From the NCBI RefSeq assembly GCF_011762005.1, contig NZ_JAASQU010000002.1:434001-498000 (forward strand): a stretch of 64,000 nucleotides of DNA, written 5' to 3'. The DNA comes from Qipengyuania flava (GTDB lineage: Bacteria > Pseudomonadota > Alphaproteobacteria > Sphingomonadales > Sphingomonadaceae). Below are positions 9,126 to 19,442 of this stretch, one piece after another; the stretch's first letter is position 1, and each line of letters starts with the position of its first letter. The notes beneath the pieces were generated by a model. It was not told the origin of the DNA and did not search any database. It saw only the letters and a list, made by a program, of their open reading frames with translations. Position numbers and translations under genes: made by a program.

Positions 9126-10343
9126 ATGACCCGTGTGCTGCACATTCTCGACCACTCGCTGCCGCTGCATTCCGGCTACACTTTCCGTACGCGCGCGATC
9201 CTCAAGAGCCAGCAGGCAGCGGGATTGACGGTCCGGGGGGTTACCGGACCGCGCCATGCGGACGCAGGGCCCGAGATCGAGGAAATCGACGGCCTGACCT
9301 TCGACCGCGTGGCCGGCCGGTTCGCCGGTCCGCCGGGGCTCAGCGAATGGCGCGAGATCGAGGCATTTCGCGAAGGGATCGAAGGCGTGGCGCGGCAATG
9401 GCAGCCCGAGGTGCTGCATGCGCATTCGCCCGCGCTATGTGGAATGGCGGGTCTGCGCGCCGCGAAGCGACTCGGCCTGCCCTTTGTCTACGAGATCCGC
9501 GCCTTCTGGGAGGATGCGGCGGTGGGCAATGGCACGGGCCGGGAAGGCTCGCTCAAATACCGCCTGACCCGCGCGCTCGAAAACCGCGTGGTCGCAGGCG
9601 CCGACGCGGTGTTCACGATTTGCAAGGGCCTGCGCGACGATCTGGTCGCACGCGGGCACGATGGCGAGAAAATCGGCCTTTCTCCCAATGGCGTCGATCT
9701 CGCCCTGTTCGGCGATCCCGTTGCGCGTGACGATGCGCTGGCTCACGAGCTCGGCATCGGCGCCGGCCCGGTCGTCGGCTTCATCGGCAGTTTCTATGAT
9801 TATGAAGGGCTCGACGACCTGGTGGCCGCGCTGCCCGCTCTGCGACAGCGCCACCCACACGCGCAATTGCTGCTGGTCGGAGGCGGGCCGATGGAAGAAG
9901 CGCTGCGCGCACAGGCCGCGGCCTCACCCGCCGGGAATGCGATCGTCTTCACCGGCCGCGTGCCGCATTCGGAAGTAGAACGCTATTATTCGCTGATCGA
10001 CGTCCTGGCCTATCCGCGCAAGCATTCGCGGCTGACGGATCTCGTCACCCCGCTCAAGCCGCTCGAGGCGATGGCACAGCGCCGAATCGTCGCGGCAAGC
10101 GATGTCGGCGGCCACCGCGAACTGATTACCGACGGGCAGACCGGGCTGCTCTTCCCGCCCGATGATCCGGCGGGAATGGCGGTTTCGCTGGCGGATTTCA
10201 TCGACCGCCGCGACTCGTGGCCGACGATGCGCGAAGCCGGACGTGCGCATGTCGCCGCGCACCACGATTGGGCGCGGAACGTGCAGCGTTATCAACGCGT
10301 TTACCAAGATCTGATAGGTCATGATGGTTCGGCGGTCGCGTGA
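9126..10343 (+). CDS. Exosortase-A-associated glycosyltransferase, family 4 (Daro_2409 type)
   Basis: Cytosolic or membrane-associated retaining glycosyltransferase of 405 residues for exopolysaccharide assembly. Seen: the N-terminus RVLHILDHSLPLHSGYTFRT, distinctive of the PEP-CTERM/exosortase A glycosyltransferase group. The GT-B C-terminal domain has FIGSFYDYEGLDDLV (about 217) and the donor-site region KPLEAMAQRRIVAASDVGGH with the ExxR-like end near 318-345. The ATG at 9126 starts at the conserved MTRVLH; a weaker ATG lies four codons upstream. It is divergent from the O-ligase pair. No exosortase gene is in the window. Confidence 0.9.
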   Translation: MTRVLHILDHSLPLHSGYTFRTRAILKSQQAAGLTVRGVTGPRHADAGPEIEEIDGLTFDRVAGRFAGPPGLSEWREIEAFREGIEGVARQWQPEVLHAHSPALCGMAGLRAAKRLGLPFVYEIRAFWEDAAVGNGTGREGSLKYRLTRALENRVVAGADAVFTICKGLRDDLVARGHDGEKIGLSPNGVDLALFGDPVARDDALAHELGIGAGPVVGFIGSFYDYEGLDDLVAALPALRQRHPHAQLLLVGGGPMEEALRAQAAASPAGNAIVFTGRVPHSEVERYYSLIDVLAYPRKHSRLTDLVTPLKPLEAMAQRRIVAASDVGGHRELITDGQTGLLFPPDDPAGMAVSLADFIDRRDSWPTMREAGRAHVAAHHDWARNVQRYQRVYQDLIGHDGSAVA

Positions 10344-10373
10344 ACCGCCCACCATGATTATATACGAGACACA

Positions 10374-11441
10374 ATGACCACTGCCGCGCGCCCTGCACCG
10401 CTCACCCGTCACCCGGCATTCCGCTGGGGGGTCGCCGCATGGTTCGCCCTGCTGCTGGGACTCGGCCTGTTCGTCATGCCCGAAGCGGTACACCAGGCGA
10501 TCGGCGAGAAGCTTGGCCTCGGCGGCGTGCTGCCGGGGGCGGAAGCCAAGCGTGTGGTGCTCTCGTTGCTGGCGGCCCTGCTGGGCCTCGGCATCGGACT
10601 GGTGCTGGCCATGCGCGTCACCGCGCTGAGCGACGCACGCGAACCCGGCTGGGACGGCGAAATCGACGAAGATGACGTGATCGATGAGGAGTCCAGCAGC
10701 ATCTGGCTTTCGGACCGCGAGCAACCCGCGCCCGCAGTTGCTCCGCCCTCTGCGCCCCCGATCGAAACCCGCGCCCGGCGGCTGTTCAACCCGCGCGAGG
10801 ATCTGGCCGAGGAGGGAATCGCGCCGGTGCTGGATACAGAGAGCATCCCAGCGCTCGAAGACGATAACACCGAGCCCGCATTAGACGAAACCGCCCCGAG
10901 TGACGATGAGCCGGTGCCGCACGAACCCTATTTCGGCGATGCGTGGGATGGTGAACAGCCCGAGCCGCATGACTGGACCCTAGCGGGGCGGGATCCGCTA
11001 GGGCATGACGAAGCGCTTGCCGGACTCGACGAGGATATCCCGGCCGAACGTACTGATGAGATGTCTTTTCCCGCCGAAGAAAACGTCGAAACTTCCAGCT
11101 TTGAAAGCTTTGAAGAGGCTAAGGACACGGCACCCGAGCGCGGCGGAGACAATGAGGGTTCTGCCACTACAGGCACAGGTGACGAACGCGTCCCGGTGGC
11201 CGATATGCCGCTCGACGCCCTGACCCGGCGTCTCGCGGACGCGCTGGCAGCGCAGAAGCAGCCGCGTAAAGCTCCGGTGGATGCGGATGCCGATCCGGTC
11301 ATCGCATTCCTGCGGCGAGAGGCGGAGCGTGAGGTCACGGTTGCTTCCGCATCGGTTGAAACTCCTTCGACCAAGGGAGATTCACAGCGCGAACTGCGCA
11401 GCGCGCTAGACCGGCTGAGCCGTATCCGCCGCTCCGAATAG
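10374..11441 (+). CDS. Acidic two-helix membrane protein of unknown function
   Basis: Protein of 355 residues that I do not recognise. Seen: two hydrophobic segments at about residues 18-37 and 60-82, then a long, strongly acidic, low-complexity stretch (about 88-280) full of Asp, Glu, Pro and Ser. It ends in a basic C-terminus with RSALDRLSRIRR. Most of the chain is probably disordered and cytoplasmic. It begins 30 bases after the glycosyltransferase and may share its transcript. An imperfect hairpin (GGCGGT with ACCGCC) lies between the two. Link to the exosortase system is positional only. Confidence 0.7.
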   Translation: MTTAARPAPLTRHPAFRWGVAAWFALLLGLGLFVMPEAVHQAIGEKLGLGGVLPGAEAKRVVLSLLAALLGLGIGLVLAMRVTALSDAREPGWDGEIDEDDVIDEESSSIWLSDREQPAPAVAPPSAPPIETRARRLFNPREDLAEEGIAPVLDTESIPALEDDNTEPALDETAPSDDEPVPHEPYFGDAWDGEQPEPHDWTLAGRDPLGHDEALAGLDEDIPAERTDEMSFPAEENVETSSFESFEEAKDTAPERGGDNEGSATTGTGDERVPVADMPLDALTRRLADALAAQKQPRKAPVDADADPVIAFLRREAEREVTVASASVETPSTKGDSQRELRSALDRLSRIRRSE

Positions 11442-11518
11442 CGCGCTGCCCCGTTCCACCGGGCAAAAAGACTTTACGCTACGGCATCGCTGCGAATAGC
11501 AGAATTCTTGAGGCTGCC

Positions 11519-11592
11519 GAAATTTTGCTACGCGCCATGCAGTTGCAAAATTTCGATCCTGTCGGCATTACGGCCCTTCGCGCAATTTTGCT
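11519..11592. promoter_or_regulatory. Repeat cluster in the gltB leader
   Basis: Upstream of gltB a perfect ten-base inverted repeat, GAAATTTTGC (11519-11528) and GCAAAATTTC (11545-11554), is separated by 16 bases. A third copy of AATTTTGCT follows at 11584-11592. These AT-rich blocks stand out from the GC-rich surroundings. They could be binding sites for a glutamate-synthase regulator such as an Lrp-type protein, or form a leader hairpin. Identity of the regulator is unknown. Confidence 0.5.
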
Positions 11593-11685
11593 GGTGCCGC
11601 AAAGGACACCGCTCGACTTGCTCCCGGTTGGCCCGCACCCCCACAGCGAGGCCGGTCGGCGGGCACCAAGGAGGACGCTTCGCCC

Positions 11686-14600
11686 ATGGGACGCACGCCG
11701 CCCCACGCCACGGGTCTTTACGATCCGCGTAACGAACACGACGCCTGCGGGGTCGGCATGGTCGCGCATATCAAGGGCGCAAAAAGCCACGCGATCGTCA
11801 CCCAGGCACTCGAAATTCTGGCCAATCTCGACCATCGCGGCGCGGTCGGCGCCGATCCGCTGCTGGGAGACGGCGCCGGTATCCTGCTGCAGGTGCCCGA
11901 TCCGCTGCTGCGCAAATGGGCCGAGAGCCATGGCCACGACCTGCCGCAGCCGGGCGACTACGCGGTCGCGATGTGTTTCTTGCCGCAGCAACCGGAGGCG
12001 CGCACATTCGTCGAGCGTCAGCTCGAACGCTTCGCCGAGAAGGAAGGCCAGCGCGTAGTCGGCTGGCGCGATGTCCCGACCACGCTCGACGGCCTTGGCA
12101 AGGCGGTGGTCGATTCCATGCCCGTCATCCGCCAGTGCGTGATTGCGCGCGGCGAGGGCTGCGCAGATGGCGACGCCTTCGAGCGCAAGCTCGTGGTGAT
12201 TCGCAAACAGACGCTGAACCCGCTTGCCGCGCTCGAGGAAAAGCACGGCATCCCGGGCCTTTCGACCGCCTATATTCCCAGTTTCTCCAGCCGCACCGTG
12301 GTTTACAAGGGTCTCTTGCTGGCGAACCAGGTGGGCAGTTTTTACGACGATTTGCGCGACCCCGATTGCGTCAGCGCGCTCGGCCTCGTCCACCAGCGCT
12401 TCTCGACCAATACCTTCCCCAGCTGGCGGCTGGCGCATCCCTATCGTTTCATGGCGCACAATGGCGAGATCAATACGGTCCGCGGCAATGTGAACTGGAT
12501 GGAAGCGCGCCGTCGGACGATGGAAAGCGAGCTGCTCGGTTCCGACCTCGACAAGATGTGGCCGCTGATTCCGCATGGACAGTCGGACACGGCTTGCCTC
12601 GACAATGCACTCGAACTGCTGCTGACGGGTGGATACAGCCTCGCGCACGCGATGATGATGCTCATGCCCGAGGCATGGGCGAAGAACCCGCTGATGGATC
12701 CCGCGCGGCGTGCCTTCTACGAATATCACGCGGCGCTGATGGAGCCGTGGGACGGCCCGGCGGCGGTGTGCTTCACCGACGGGCGCCAGATCGGCGCCTG
12801 CCTCGACCGCAACGGCCTGCGCCCGGCCCGCTGGTGCACCACCAAAGACGATCTCGTCGTGCTCGCCTCGGAAAGCGGCGTGCTGCCGTTCGACGACAGC
12901 GAGATCACGCGCAAATGGCGCCTCCAGCCCGGTCGCATGCTGCTGATCGATCTCGAGCAGGGCCGTATCGTCGAGGATGAAGAGCTCAAGGCCGATCTCG
13001 CCAATGCCGAACCCTATGAGGAATGGCTCAAGGCGGCGCAGTACAAGCTCAAGGACCTCGATCATATCGAGCCCGAGCTGAGCGAGACGCCCGAGGCGGC
13101 GACCAGCCTGCTCGAACGCCAGCAGGCCTTCGGCTATACGCAGGAAGACATTGCCCGCTTCCTCGAGCCGATGGCCCGCGGGAGCGAGGATCCGATCGGT
13201 TCGATGGGTACCGATACGCCTATCGCCGTGCTGTCCGACCGCAGCCGCCTGCTGTACGATTATTTCAAGCAGAACTTCGCGCAGGTCACCAATCCGCCGA
13301 TCGACCCGATCCGCGAGGAACTGGTGATGAGCCTGTTGTCGATGATCGGCCCGCGCCCCAACCTGCTGGGGCGCGACGCGGGCACGCACAAGCGGCTCGA
13401 GGTCAGCCAGCCGATCCTCACCAATGAAGGGCTCGCCAAGATCCGTTCGGTGGAGGTCGCGCTCGATGGCGCATTCCGCACCGCGACGATCGACATCACC
13501 TGGGACGCCAGCACCGGTGCCGACGGCCTTGCCATGGCGCTCAAGGAAATGTGCTGGGCGGCAACCGAAGCAGTGCTGGGCGATGCCAACATCCTGATCC
13601 TGTCCGATCGCGGCCAGGGCCCCGACCGCATTCCCATGCCCGCCCTGCTGGCCACCGCCGCAGTGCATCACCAGTTGGTGCGGCAGGGCCTGCGCATGCA
13701 GACCGGGCTGGTCATCGAAACCGGCGAAGCGCGCGAAGTGCACCATTTCTGCGCGCTCGCTGGCTATGGTGCGGAAGGGATCAATCCCTATGTCGCCTTC
13801 GAGACGCTCGAGGATTTGCGTGCCCGGCGCTTCCCCGATCTCGATCCGGCCGACGTCCGCCAGAACTACGTCAAGGCGGTCGGCAAGGGCATTCTCAAGG
13901 TCATGTCCAAGATGGGCATCTCGACCTACCAATCCTATTGCGGCGCCCAGATCTTCGACGCGGTCGGGCTCAATTCCGACTTCATCGACACCTATTTCAC
14001 TGGCACGGCCACCACGATCGAGGGCATCGGTCTCGCCGAAGTGGCCGAGGAAGCGGTGCAGCGCCATGCGCAGGCCTACGGTGATAATCCGCTCTATGCA
14101 GGGATGCTCGATGTCGGCGGGATCTACCAGTTCCGCCTGCGCGGCGAAGCGCACGCATGGACGCCGCAATCGGTCGCGCAATTGCAACATGCTGTGCGCG
14201 GCAACGACGCCGGCAATTACGGCGAGTTCGCGCGTTCGATCAACGAGCAGAACGAACGCCTCCTGACCATCCGCGGACTGATGGAACTCAAGCCGGCCGA
14301 GCAACCGCTCAGGCTCGAGGAAGTCGAACCCGCCGCAGAGATCGTCAAGCGCTTCAGCACCGGCGCGATGAGCTTCGGTTCGATCAGCCACGAAGCGCAT
14401 TCGACGCTGGCGATCGCGATGAACCGGCTGGGCGGCCGTTCGAACACCGGCGAAGGCGGCGAGGAGCCCGAACGCTTTCTGCCGCTCGACAATGGCGATT
14501 CCATGCGCAGCCGGATCAAGCAGGTCGCCAGCGGCCGCTTCGGCGTGACCACCGAATACCTCGTCAATTCGGACGATATCCAGATCAAGATGGCGCAGGG

Positions 14601-16338
14601 CGCAAAGCCCGGTGAGGGCGGGCAATTGCCCGGCCACAAGGTCGACAAGCGGATCGGCAAGGTGCGCCATTCGACCCCGGGCGTGGGCTTGATCTCGCCC
14701 CCGCCGCACCACGACATCTATTCGATCGAGGATCTCGCGCAGCTGATCCACGACCTCAAGAACGTCCAGCCCGAGAGCCGCATCTCGGTCAAGCTGGTCT
14801 CCGAGGTCGGGGTCGGGACCGTCGCTGCGGGCGTATCCAAGTCCAAGGCCGACCATGTTACCATCTCGGGTTATGAAGGCGGGACCGGCGCATCGCCGCT
14901 GACCAGCCTCACGCATGCGGGCTCTCCATGGGAAATCGGCCTGGCCGAGACGCAGCAGACGCTGCTGCTCAACGATCTGCGCAGCCGCATCGCGGTGCAG
15001 GTCGATGGCGGGCTGCGGACCGGTCGCGACGTCGCAATCGGCGCGCTGCTCGGTGCGGACGAATTCGGTTTCGCCACCGCGCCGCTGATCGCCGCAGGCT
15101 GCATCATGATGCGCAAGTGCCATCTCAACACCTGTCCGGTGGGCGTGGCGACGCAGGATCCCGAGCTGCGCAAGCGCTTCACCGGCACGCCGGAACACGT
15201 GATCAACTACTTCTTCTTCGTCGCCGAAGAACTGCGCGCCATCATGGCCGAAATGGGCTTCCGCACGGTCGAGGAAATGGTCGGCCGTGTCGATCGCGTC
15301 GACATGCGGCGGGTCGAACGCCACTGGAAGGCGCATGGGGTCGATCTTAAGCGCATCCTGCATGCGGTGCCCGCCCCCGAGGGCAAGACGCTGTATCACA
15401 CCGAACTGCAGGACCACGGCCTCGCCGCGGCACTCGATGTCGAGCTGATCGAAGCCTGCAAGCCAGCGATCGAAAGCGGCCAGGCCGTGCATCTGACGCG
15501 CCCGATCCGCAACGTGAACCGCACGGTCGGCGCGATGCTGTCGGGCCGGATCGCCGAAGCGCATGGCCACGCCGGACTGCCCGCGGATACCATTCGCATC
15601 GACTTCACCGGTGTGGCCGGGCAGAGCTTTGCCGCATGGCTCGCCCATGGCGTGACCGTGAGCCTGACGGGCGATGCCAACGACTATGTCGGCAAGGGCC
15701 TGTCTGGCGGTCGCATCATCGTCCGCCAGCCCGAGCAGGCGCCACGCTCGCCGGGCGACAACATCATCGTCGGCAACACCGTGCTCTATGGTGCGATCGC
15801 AGGTGAAGCCTATTTCCACGGTGTCGCGGGCGAACGCTTCTGCGTGCGCAATTCGGGCGCGATCGCAGTGGTCGAGGGCACGGGCGATCATGGCTGCGAA
15901 TACATGACCGGCGGAGTGGTCTGCGTGCTCGGCCCGACCGGGCGCAATTTCGCTGCCGGAATGAGCGGCGGGATCGCCTATGTCTACGATCCCGATCGCC
16001 GGTTCGAGCAATTGTGCAACCCGGCACAGGTTGACGTGCTCGACGTGGGTCCGGGCGATGGCGAGGGTGCCGAGAAGAGCTGGGGCGCACCACAGCAACG
16101 GCCGATCTCGGTCGAGAACTTCGGCATGGGCGATCCGCTCTACCACGATGCCGAGCGGCTCAAGATCCTGGTCGAGCGCCACCTTCTGCACACTGGCTCG
16201 GCCAAGGCGCAGCGCCTGCTCGACAATTGGGCCGAAGAGCTGGGCAATTTCCGCAAGGTGATGCCGCGCGACTACCAGCGCGCGCTCAAGGCACTCGAGG
16301 ACGAACGCGAACAGGCCGCAATGGAAGCGGCGGAGTAA
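11686..16338 (+). CDS. gltB: Glutamate synthase, large (alpha) subunit
   Basis: Makes two glutamates from glutamine and 2-oxoglutarate together with GltD; central to ammonium assimilation. Seen: 1550 residues, full length. After a 20-residue propeptide, Cys21 in DACGVG would become the N-terminal nucleophile of the amidotransferase domain. The FMN-synthase domain includes [10 protein letters not shown] near 1065, and the 3Fe-4S ligands are in [15 protein letters not shown] near 1138-1152. A C-terminal beta-helix domain ends the chain. The ATG follows a strong AAGGAGG at 11668-11674. gltD follows after 5 bases. Confidence 0.97.
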   Translation: MGRTPPHATGLYDPRNEHDACGVGMVAHIKGAKSHAIVTQALEILANLDHRGAVGADPLLGDGAGILLQVPDPLLRKWAESHGHDLPQPGDYAVAMCFLPQQPEARTFVERQLERFAEKEGQRVVGWRDVPTTLDGLGKAVVDSMPVIRQCVIARGEGCADGDAFERKLVVIRKQTLNPLAALEEKHGIPGLSTAYIPSFSSRTVVYKGLLLANQVGSFYDDLRDPDCVSALGLVHQRFSTNTFPSWRLAHPYRFMAHNGEINTVRGNVNWMEARRRTMESELLGSDLDKMWPLIPHGQSDTACLDNALELLLTGGYSLAHAMMMLMPEAWAKNPLMDPARRAFYEYHAALMEPWDGPAAVCFTDGRQIGACLDRNGLRPARWCTTKDDLVVLASESGVLPFDDSEITRKWRLQPGRMLLIDLEQGRIVEDEELKADLANAEPYEEWLKAAQYKLKDLDHIEPELSETPEAATSLLERQQAFGYTQEDIARFLEPMARGSEDPIGSMGTDTPIAVLSDRSRLLYDYFKQNFAQVTNPPIDPIREELVMSLLSMIGPRPNLLGRDAGTHKRLEVSQPILTNEGLAKIRSVEVALDGAFRTATIDITWDASTGADGLAMALKEMCWAATEAVLGDANILILSDRGQGPDRIPMPALLATAAVHHQLVRQGLRMQTGLVIETGEAREVHHFCALAGYGAEGINPYVAFETLEDLRARRFPDLDPADVRQNYVKAVGKGILKVMSKMGISTYQSYCGAQIFDAVGLNSDFIDTYFTGTATTIEGIGLAEVAEEAVQRHAQAYGDNPLYAGMLDVGGIYQFRLRGEAHAWTPQSVAQLQHAVRGNDAGNYGEFARSINEQNERLLTIRGLMELKPAEQPLRLEEVEPAAEIVKRFSTGAMSFGSISHEAHSTLAIAMNRLGGRSNTGEGGEEPERFLPLDNGDSMRSRIKQVASGRFGVTTEYLVNSDDIQIKMAQGAKPGEGGQLPGHKVDKRIGKVRHSTPGVGLISPPPHHDIYSIEDLAQLIHDLKNVQPESRISVKLVSEVGVGTVAAGVSKSKADHVTISGYEGGTGASPLTSLTHAGSPWEIGLAETQQTLLLNDLRSRIAVQVDGGLRTGRDVAIGALLGADEFGFATAPLIAAGCIMMRKCHLNTCPVGVATQDPELRKRFTGTPEHVINYFFFVAEELRAIMAEMGFRTVEEMVGRVDRVDMRRVERHWKAHGVDLKRILHAVPAPEGKTLYHTELQDHGLAAALDVELIEACKPAIESGQAVHLTRPIRNVNRTVGAMLSGRIAEAHGHAGLPADTIRIDFTGVAGQSFAAWLAHGVTVSLTGDANDYVGKGLSGGRIIVRQPEQAPRSPGDNIIVGNTVLYGAIAGEAYFHGVAGERFCVRNSGAIAVVEGTGDHGCEYMTGGVVCVLGPTGRNFAAGMSGGIAYVYDPDRRFEQLCNPAQVDVLDVGPGDGEGAEKSWGAPQQRPISVENFGMGDPLYHDAERLKILVERHLLHTGSAKAQRLLDNWAEELGNFRKVMPRDYQRALKALEDEREQAAMEAAE

Positions 16339-16343
16339 GGGTC

Positions 16344-17780
16344 ATGGGCAAGGAAACGGGTTTCCTCGAATACGAGCGCGAGGATCGCACCTACCGCGAT
16401 CCCGCAGAACGGCTGACGCATTACAAGGAATTCGTGGTTCCGCTGAGCGAGGACCAACTGCGCAAGCAGGCTGCGCGCTGCATGAACTGCGGCATCCCCT
16501 ATTGCCACAACGGCTGTCCGGTGAACAACATCATCCCGGACTGGAACCACCTCGTCTACGAGGACGACTGGAAGAATGCGCTCGACGTGCTGCATTCGAC
16601 CAACAACTTCCCCGAATTTACCGGCCGCGTGTGTCCCGCTCCCTGCGAGGCGGCTTGCACACTCAACATCGTCGATTCGCCGGTGACGATCAAAAGCATC
16701 GAATGCGCGATTATCGATCGCGGCTTCGAAGAAGGCTGGGTCAAGCCGCAGCTGCCCGAGAAGCGCACGGGCAAGTCGGTGGCCGTCGTCGGCAGCGGCC
16801 CCGCGGGTCTCGCCTGCGCCCAGCAGCTCGCGCGCGCGGGCCATGCGGTTACTGTGTTCGAGAAGAGCGACCGGATCGGAGGCCTGCTGCGCTACGGCAT
16901 CCCGGACTTCAAAATGGAAAAGCACCTGATCAACCGCCGCGCGGTGCAGATGGAGGCCGAAGGCGTCCAGTTCCGCACCTCGAGCGAGGTCGGGGTCGAA
17001 GTCAGCTTCACCGCGCTGCAGGAGAATTTCGACGCGGTGGTGCTCGCGGGCGGGGCGGAAGAAGCACGCCAGCTCGACATCCCCGGCTCCGAACTCGACG
17101 GCGTTCGGCTGGCGATGGAGTTTCTCACCCAGCAGAACAAGCGCAATGCGGGCGACGACGAAGTGCGCGCCGCACCGCGTGGCAGCCTGACCGCGACCGG
17201 CAAGCACGTCATCGTGATCGGCGGGGGCGACACCGGCAGCGACTGCGTCGGCACCAGCAACCGGCAAGGGGCCGCCAGCGTCACCCAGCTCGAAATCATG
17301 CCCAAGCCGCCCGAGAAGGAAGACAAGGCGCTGACCTGGCCCGATTGGCCGCTCAAGCTGCGCACCTCCTCGAGCCACGAGGAAGGCGCGGAACGCGATT
17401 GGGCGGTGCTGACCAAGCGCGTGGTCGAGGAAAACGGCGATGTCGCGGGCCTCGAATGCGTCCGTGTCGAATGGAAAGACGGGCGCATGCAGGAGGTGGC
17501 GGGCAGCGAGTTCACGCTCAGGGCCGACCTTATCCTGCTCGCGATGGGTTTCACCGGTCCCAAGCGGCGCGGCCTGCTCGACCGCGCGGGGGTCGATCTC
17601 GACCAGCGCGGCAATGTTTCGGCGGACACCGAATGGTACCTGACCAGCGAGGCGAATGTGTTCTCCTGTGGTGACATGCGCCGCGGACAGAGCCTGGTGG
17701 TCTGGGCGATCCGCGAAGGCCGCCAATGCGCCCGCGCCGTGGACCTGGCACTCATGGGCGCGAGCGAACTGCCCCGCTGA
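16344..17780 (+). CDS. gltD: Glutamate synthase, small (beta) subunit
   Basis: FAD protein of 478 residues that takes electrons from NADPH and passes them to GltB. Seen: N-terminal iron-sulfur ligands in [15 protein letters not shown] (about residues 44-58) and [10 protein letters not shown] (near 99). The FAD Rossmann motif [17 protein letters not shown] is near 151, the NADPH Rossmann motif GGGDTGSDC near 293, and the C-terminal [17 protein letters not shown] segment near 450. The start at 16344 gives the normal [11 protein letters not shown]-terminus. It is translated directly after gltB. Confidence 0.96.
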   Translation: MGKETGFLEYEREDRTYRDPAERLTHYKEFVVPLSEDQLRKQAARCMNCGIPYCHNGCPVNNIIPDWNHLVYEDDWKNALDVLHSTNNFPEFTGRVCPAPCEAACTLNIVDSPVTIKSIECAIIDRGFEEGWVKPQLPEKRTGKSVAVVGSGPAGLACAQQLARAGHAVTVFEKSDRIGGLLRYGIPDFKMEKHLINRRAVQMEAEGVQFRTSSEVGVEVSFTALQENFDAVVLAGGAEEARQLDIPGSELDGVRLAMEFLTQQNKRNAGDDEVRAAPRGSLTATGKHVIVIGGGDTGSDCVGTSNRQGAASVTQLEIMPKPPEKEDKALTWPDWPLKLRTSSSHEEGAERDWAVLTKRVVEENGDVAGLECVRVEWKDGRMQEVAGSEFTLRADLILLAMGFTGPKRRGLLDRAGVDLDQRGNVSADTEWYLTSEANVFSCGDMRRGQSLVVWAIREGRQCARAVDLALMGASELPR

Positions 17781-17781
17781 G

Positions 17782-17800
17782 GGCGTTCGCCGCGAATGCC
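17782..17800. terminator. Hairpin between convergent gltD and crotonase genes
   Basis: GGCGTTCG (17782-17789) can pair with CGAATGCC (17793-17800) around a CCG loop, with one G-U pair. It fills the 19-base gap between two converging genes. There is no T-run, so intrinsic termination is uncertain. Confidence 0.35.
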
Positions 17801-18582
17801 TAACCCTGCGTTCGCCCGCGCTGCTGCACGGCGGCGCGGCGCGCTTCGACTTCTTCTGGGCTGACCGCGCTGTTGGCAGCGGAGGACAGGCGGTGCTCCA
17901 TCGCCAGCCCTTCGCCGAAGCTCGCGGCATAGCCCTCGTCGATCAACGACTTGTATTGCGCGAGGAAGGCCGGATCGATGCTCGCCATGTCGGCGGCGAG
18001 CCGGTGCGCCTCGGCCAGCAATTCGTCTGGTGCCACCACGCGGTTGACCAGCCCCCAGCGCTCGGCGGTTTCGGCGTCGAGGAAATTACCGGTGAAGCTC
18101 AGCTCCTTTGCGCGGCTGATCCCGATCATCCGGCTCAACTTCTGCGACAGGCCCCAGCCGGGCACGATGCCGACACGCGCGTGTGTGTCGGCGAAGCGCG
18201 CGTTGCTGCTTGCGATCAGCACGTCGCAGGCGAGCGCCACTTCGAACCCGCCGGTGATCGCGACGCCGTTGATCGCCCCGATCACGGGCTTGCGACATTG
18301 CTCGATCGCCTTGACCGGATTTTCGTCTGCCCCTTCCGCATTGGCGGCACCCAGCGCTCCCGGCTCGCTCCCCAGTTCCTTGAGATCGAGCCCTGCCGTG
18401 AATGCGCGCGTGCCTGCGCCAGTCAGCACGACTGCGCGCACGGCATCGTCGGCATCGAGCGTGGTCATCACTTGATAAAGACGATGGCGCAGAGCCTTGG
18501 ACAGCGCGTTCATCGCTTCGGGGCGGTTTAGCGTGACGGTGGCGATGCCATCGGCGATTTGGGTCAGGACTGTCTCGGTCAT
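17800..18582 (-). CDS. Crotonase-family protein without the usual catalytic glutamates
   Basis: Protein of 260 residues with a clear enoyl-CoA hydratase/isomerase fold: LNRPEAMNALS at about 18-28, FTAGLDLKELG at about 61, and GAINGVAITGGFEVALACD at about 103. In the region that carries the two hydratase glutamates it reads FADTHARVGIVPGWGLSQ (about 130-147), with Thr and Gly in place of Glu. Mycobacterial EchA6-type proteins share this pattern and are known as acyl-CoA binders rather than hydratases. Annotating it simply as enoyl-CoA hydratase may therefore be wrong. It is divergent from an SDR gene. Confidence 0.85.
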   Translation of the reverse strand: MTETVLTQIADGIATVTLNRPEAMNALSKALRHRLYQVMTTLDADDAVRAVVLTGAGTRAFTAGLDLKELGSEPGALGAANAEGADENPVKAIEQCRKPVIGAINGVAITGGFEVALACDVLIASSNARFADTHARVGIVPGWGLSQKLSRMIGISRAKELSFTGNFLDAETAERWGLVNRVVAPDELLAEAHRLAADMASIDPAFLAQYKSLIDEGYAASFGEGLAMEHRLSSAANSAVSPEEVEARRAAVQQRGRTQG

Positions 18583-18603
18583 GGCGACAGACTAGCCAAT
18601 AGG

Positions 18604-18623
18604 TTGCTTCTTGCAATCGTTGC
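18604..18623. promoter_or_regulatory. TTGC/GCAA inverted repeats in a divergent promoter region
   Basis: Between the divergent crotonase and SDR genes, TTGC (18604-18607), GCAA (18613-18616) and TTGC (18620-18623) form two overlapping inverted repeats. A shared operator for a TetR- or GntR-type regulator is possible. The motif is short, so this is weak. Confidence 0.25.
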
Positions 18624-18661
18624 CCGCCTCGGATTGAGTGGGGACGAGAGGAGAAACGAAT

Positions 18662-19441
18662 ATGGCTTTCACACCCTTCGACCTCACCGGCAAGGTGGCG
18701 GTGGTGACCGGCGGCAATGGCGGTATCGGGCTGGGCATGGCGCAGGGCCTGGCTGCGGCGGGCGCCGACATCGCGATCTGGGGGCGCAATGCGCAAAAGA
18801 ACGCCGATGCGCTCGAGGCGCTCAAGACGCACGGGACGCGCGTCGAAGCGCTGGAGGTCGATGTCGCCGATGAAAACGCAGTGGTCGACGCCATGGCCGA
18901 AAGCCTGGCACGGCTTGGCCGGATCGATACGTGCATCGCCAATGCCGGTGTCGGCGGCGGCGCGCCGCTGACCGAACAGACCACCGAGCAGTGGCGCAAG
19001 GTCACCACGGTCAATCTCGACGCGGTGTTCTGGACCTTCAGGGAGGCGGGCAAGCACATGGTCGCGCGCGCCGAAGCAGGTGACAAAAGCGGTTCGCTGC
19101 TGGTCACCTCGAGCGTCTCGGCGATCCATGGCGCGCCGCAGAACCAGGCTTATGCTGCGACCAAGGCAGGCGTGCTTGCCATGGTCCGGGGGACTGCGGT
19201 CGAACTGGCCCGCCACGGCATCCGCGCCAATGCGGTGCTGCCCGGCTGGATCGCCACCGAAATGACCGAACGCCTGCAGGGCTGGGACGCCTTCAACGAT
19301 AAGGCGATCGGCCGCGTGCCCATGCGCCGATGGGGCGAAGGCGAGGATTTTGCGGGCATCGCGGTCTATTTCGCCAGCGACGCCAGCAAGTTCCACACCG
19401 GCGATTCGGTGGTTATCGACGGCGGCTATTCGATCTTCTGA
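18662..19441 (+). CDS. Short-chain dehydrogenase/reductase
   Basis: Classical SDR oxidoreductase of 259 residues. Seen: the NAD(P)-binding TGGNGGIG motif at about residues 17-24, the NAG motif near 92, catalytic Ser in TSSVSAIHG (about 148), and the YAATK Tyr-Lys pair near 163. The ATG at 18662 has GGAG ten bases upstream; an earlier ATG adds eight unrelated residues. Residue Trp-Gly-Arg after the second strand hints at NADP use. The substrate is unknown; being divergent from an acyl-CoA-type crotonase suggests lipid or aromatic metabolism. Confidence 0.9.
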   Translation: MAFTPFDLTGKVAVVTGGNGGIGLGMAQGLAAAGADIAIWGRNAQKNADALEALKTHGTRVEALEVDVADENAVVDAMAESLARLGRIDTCIANAGVGGGAPLTEQTTEQWRKVTTVNLDAVFWTFREAGKHMVARAEAGDKSGSLLVTSSVSAIHGAPQNQAYAATKAGVLAMVRGTAVELARHGIRANAVLPGWIATEMTERLQGWDAFNDKAIGRVPMRRWGEGEDFAGIAVYFASDASKFHTGDSVVIDGGYSIF

Positions 19442-19442
19442 G

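Noticed and set aside
10319-10360. Hairpin between the glycosyltransferase and the acidic protein taken as a terminator
   Set aside because: The stem is interrupted and there is no T-run.
11537-11686. A plus-strand open frame beginning [10 protein letters not shown] in the gltB leader, considered as a leader peptide
   Set aside because: It does not end before gltB but runs far into it in another frame, and has no run of regulatory codons.
11479-16191. A 1570-codon minus-strand open frame opposite gltB
   Set aside because: It mirrors the codon pattern of gltB, a common effect of high GC content, and shows no domain of its own.
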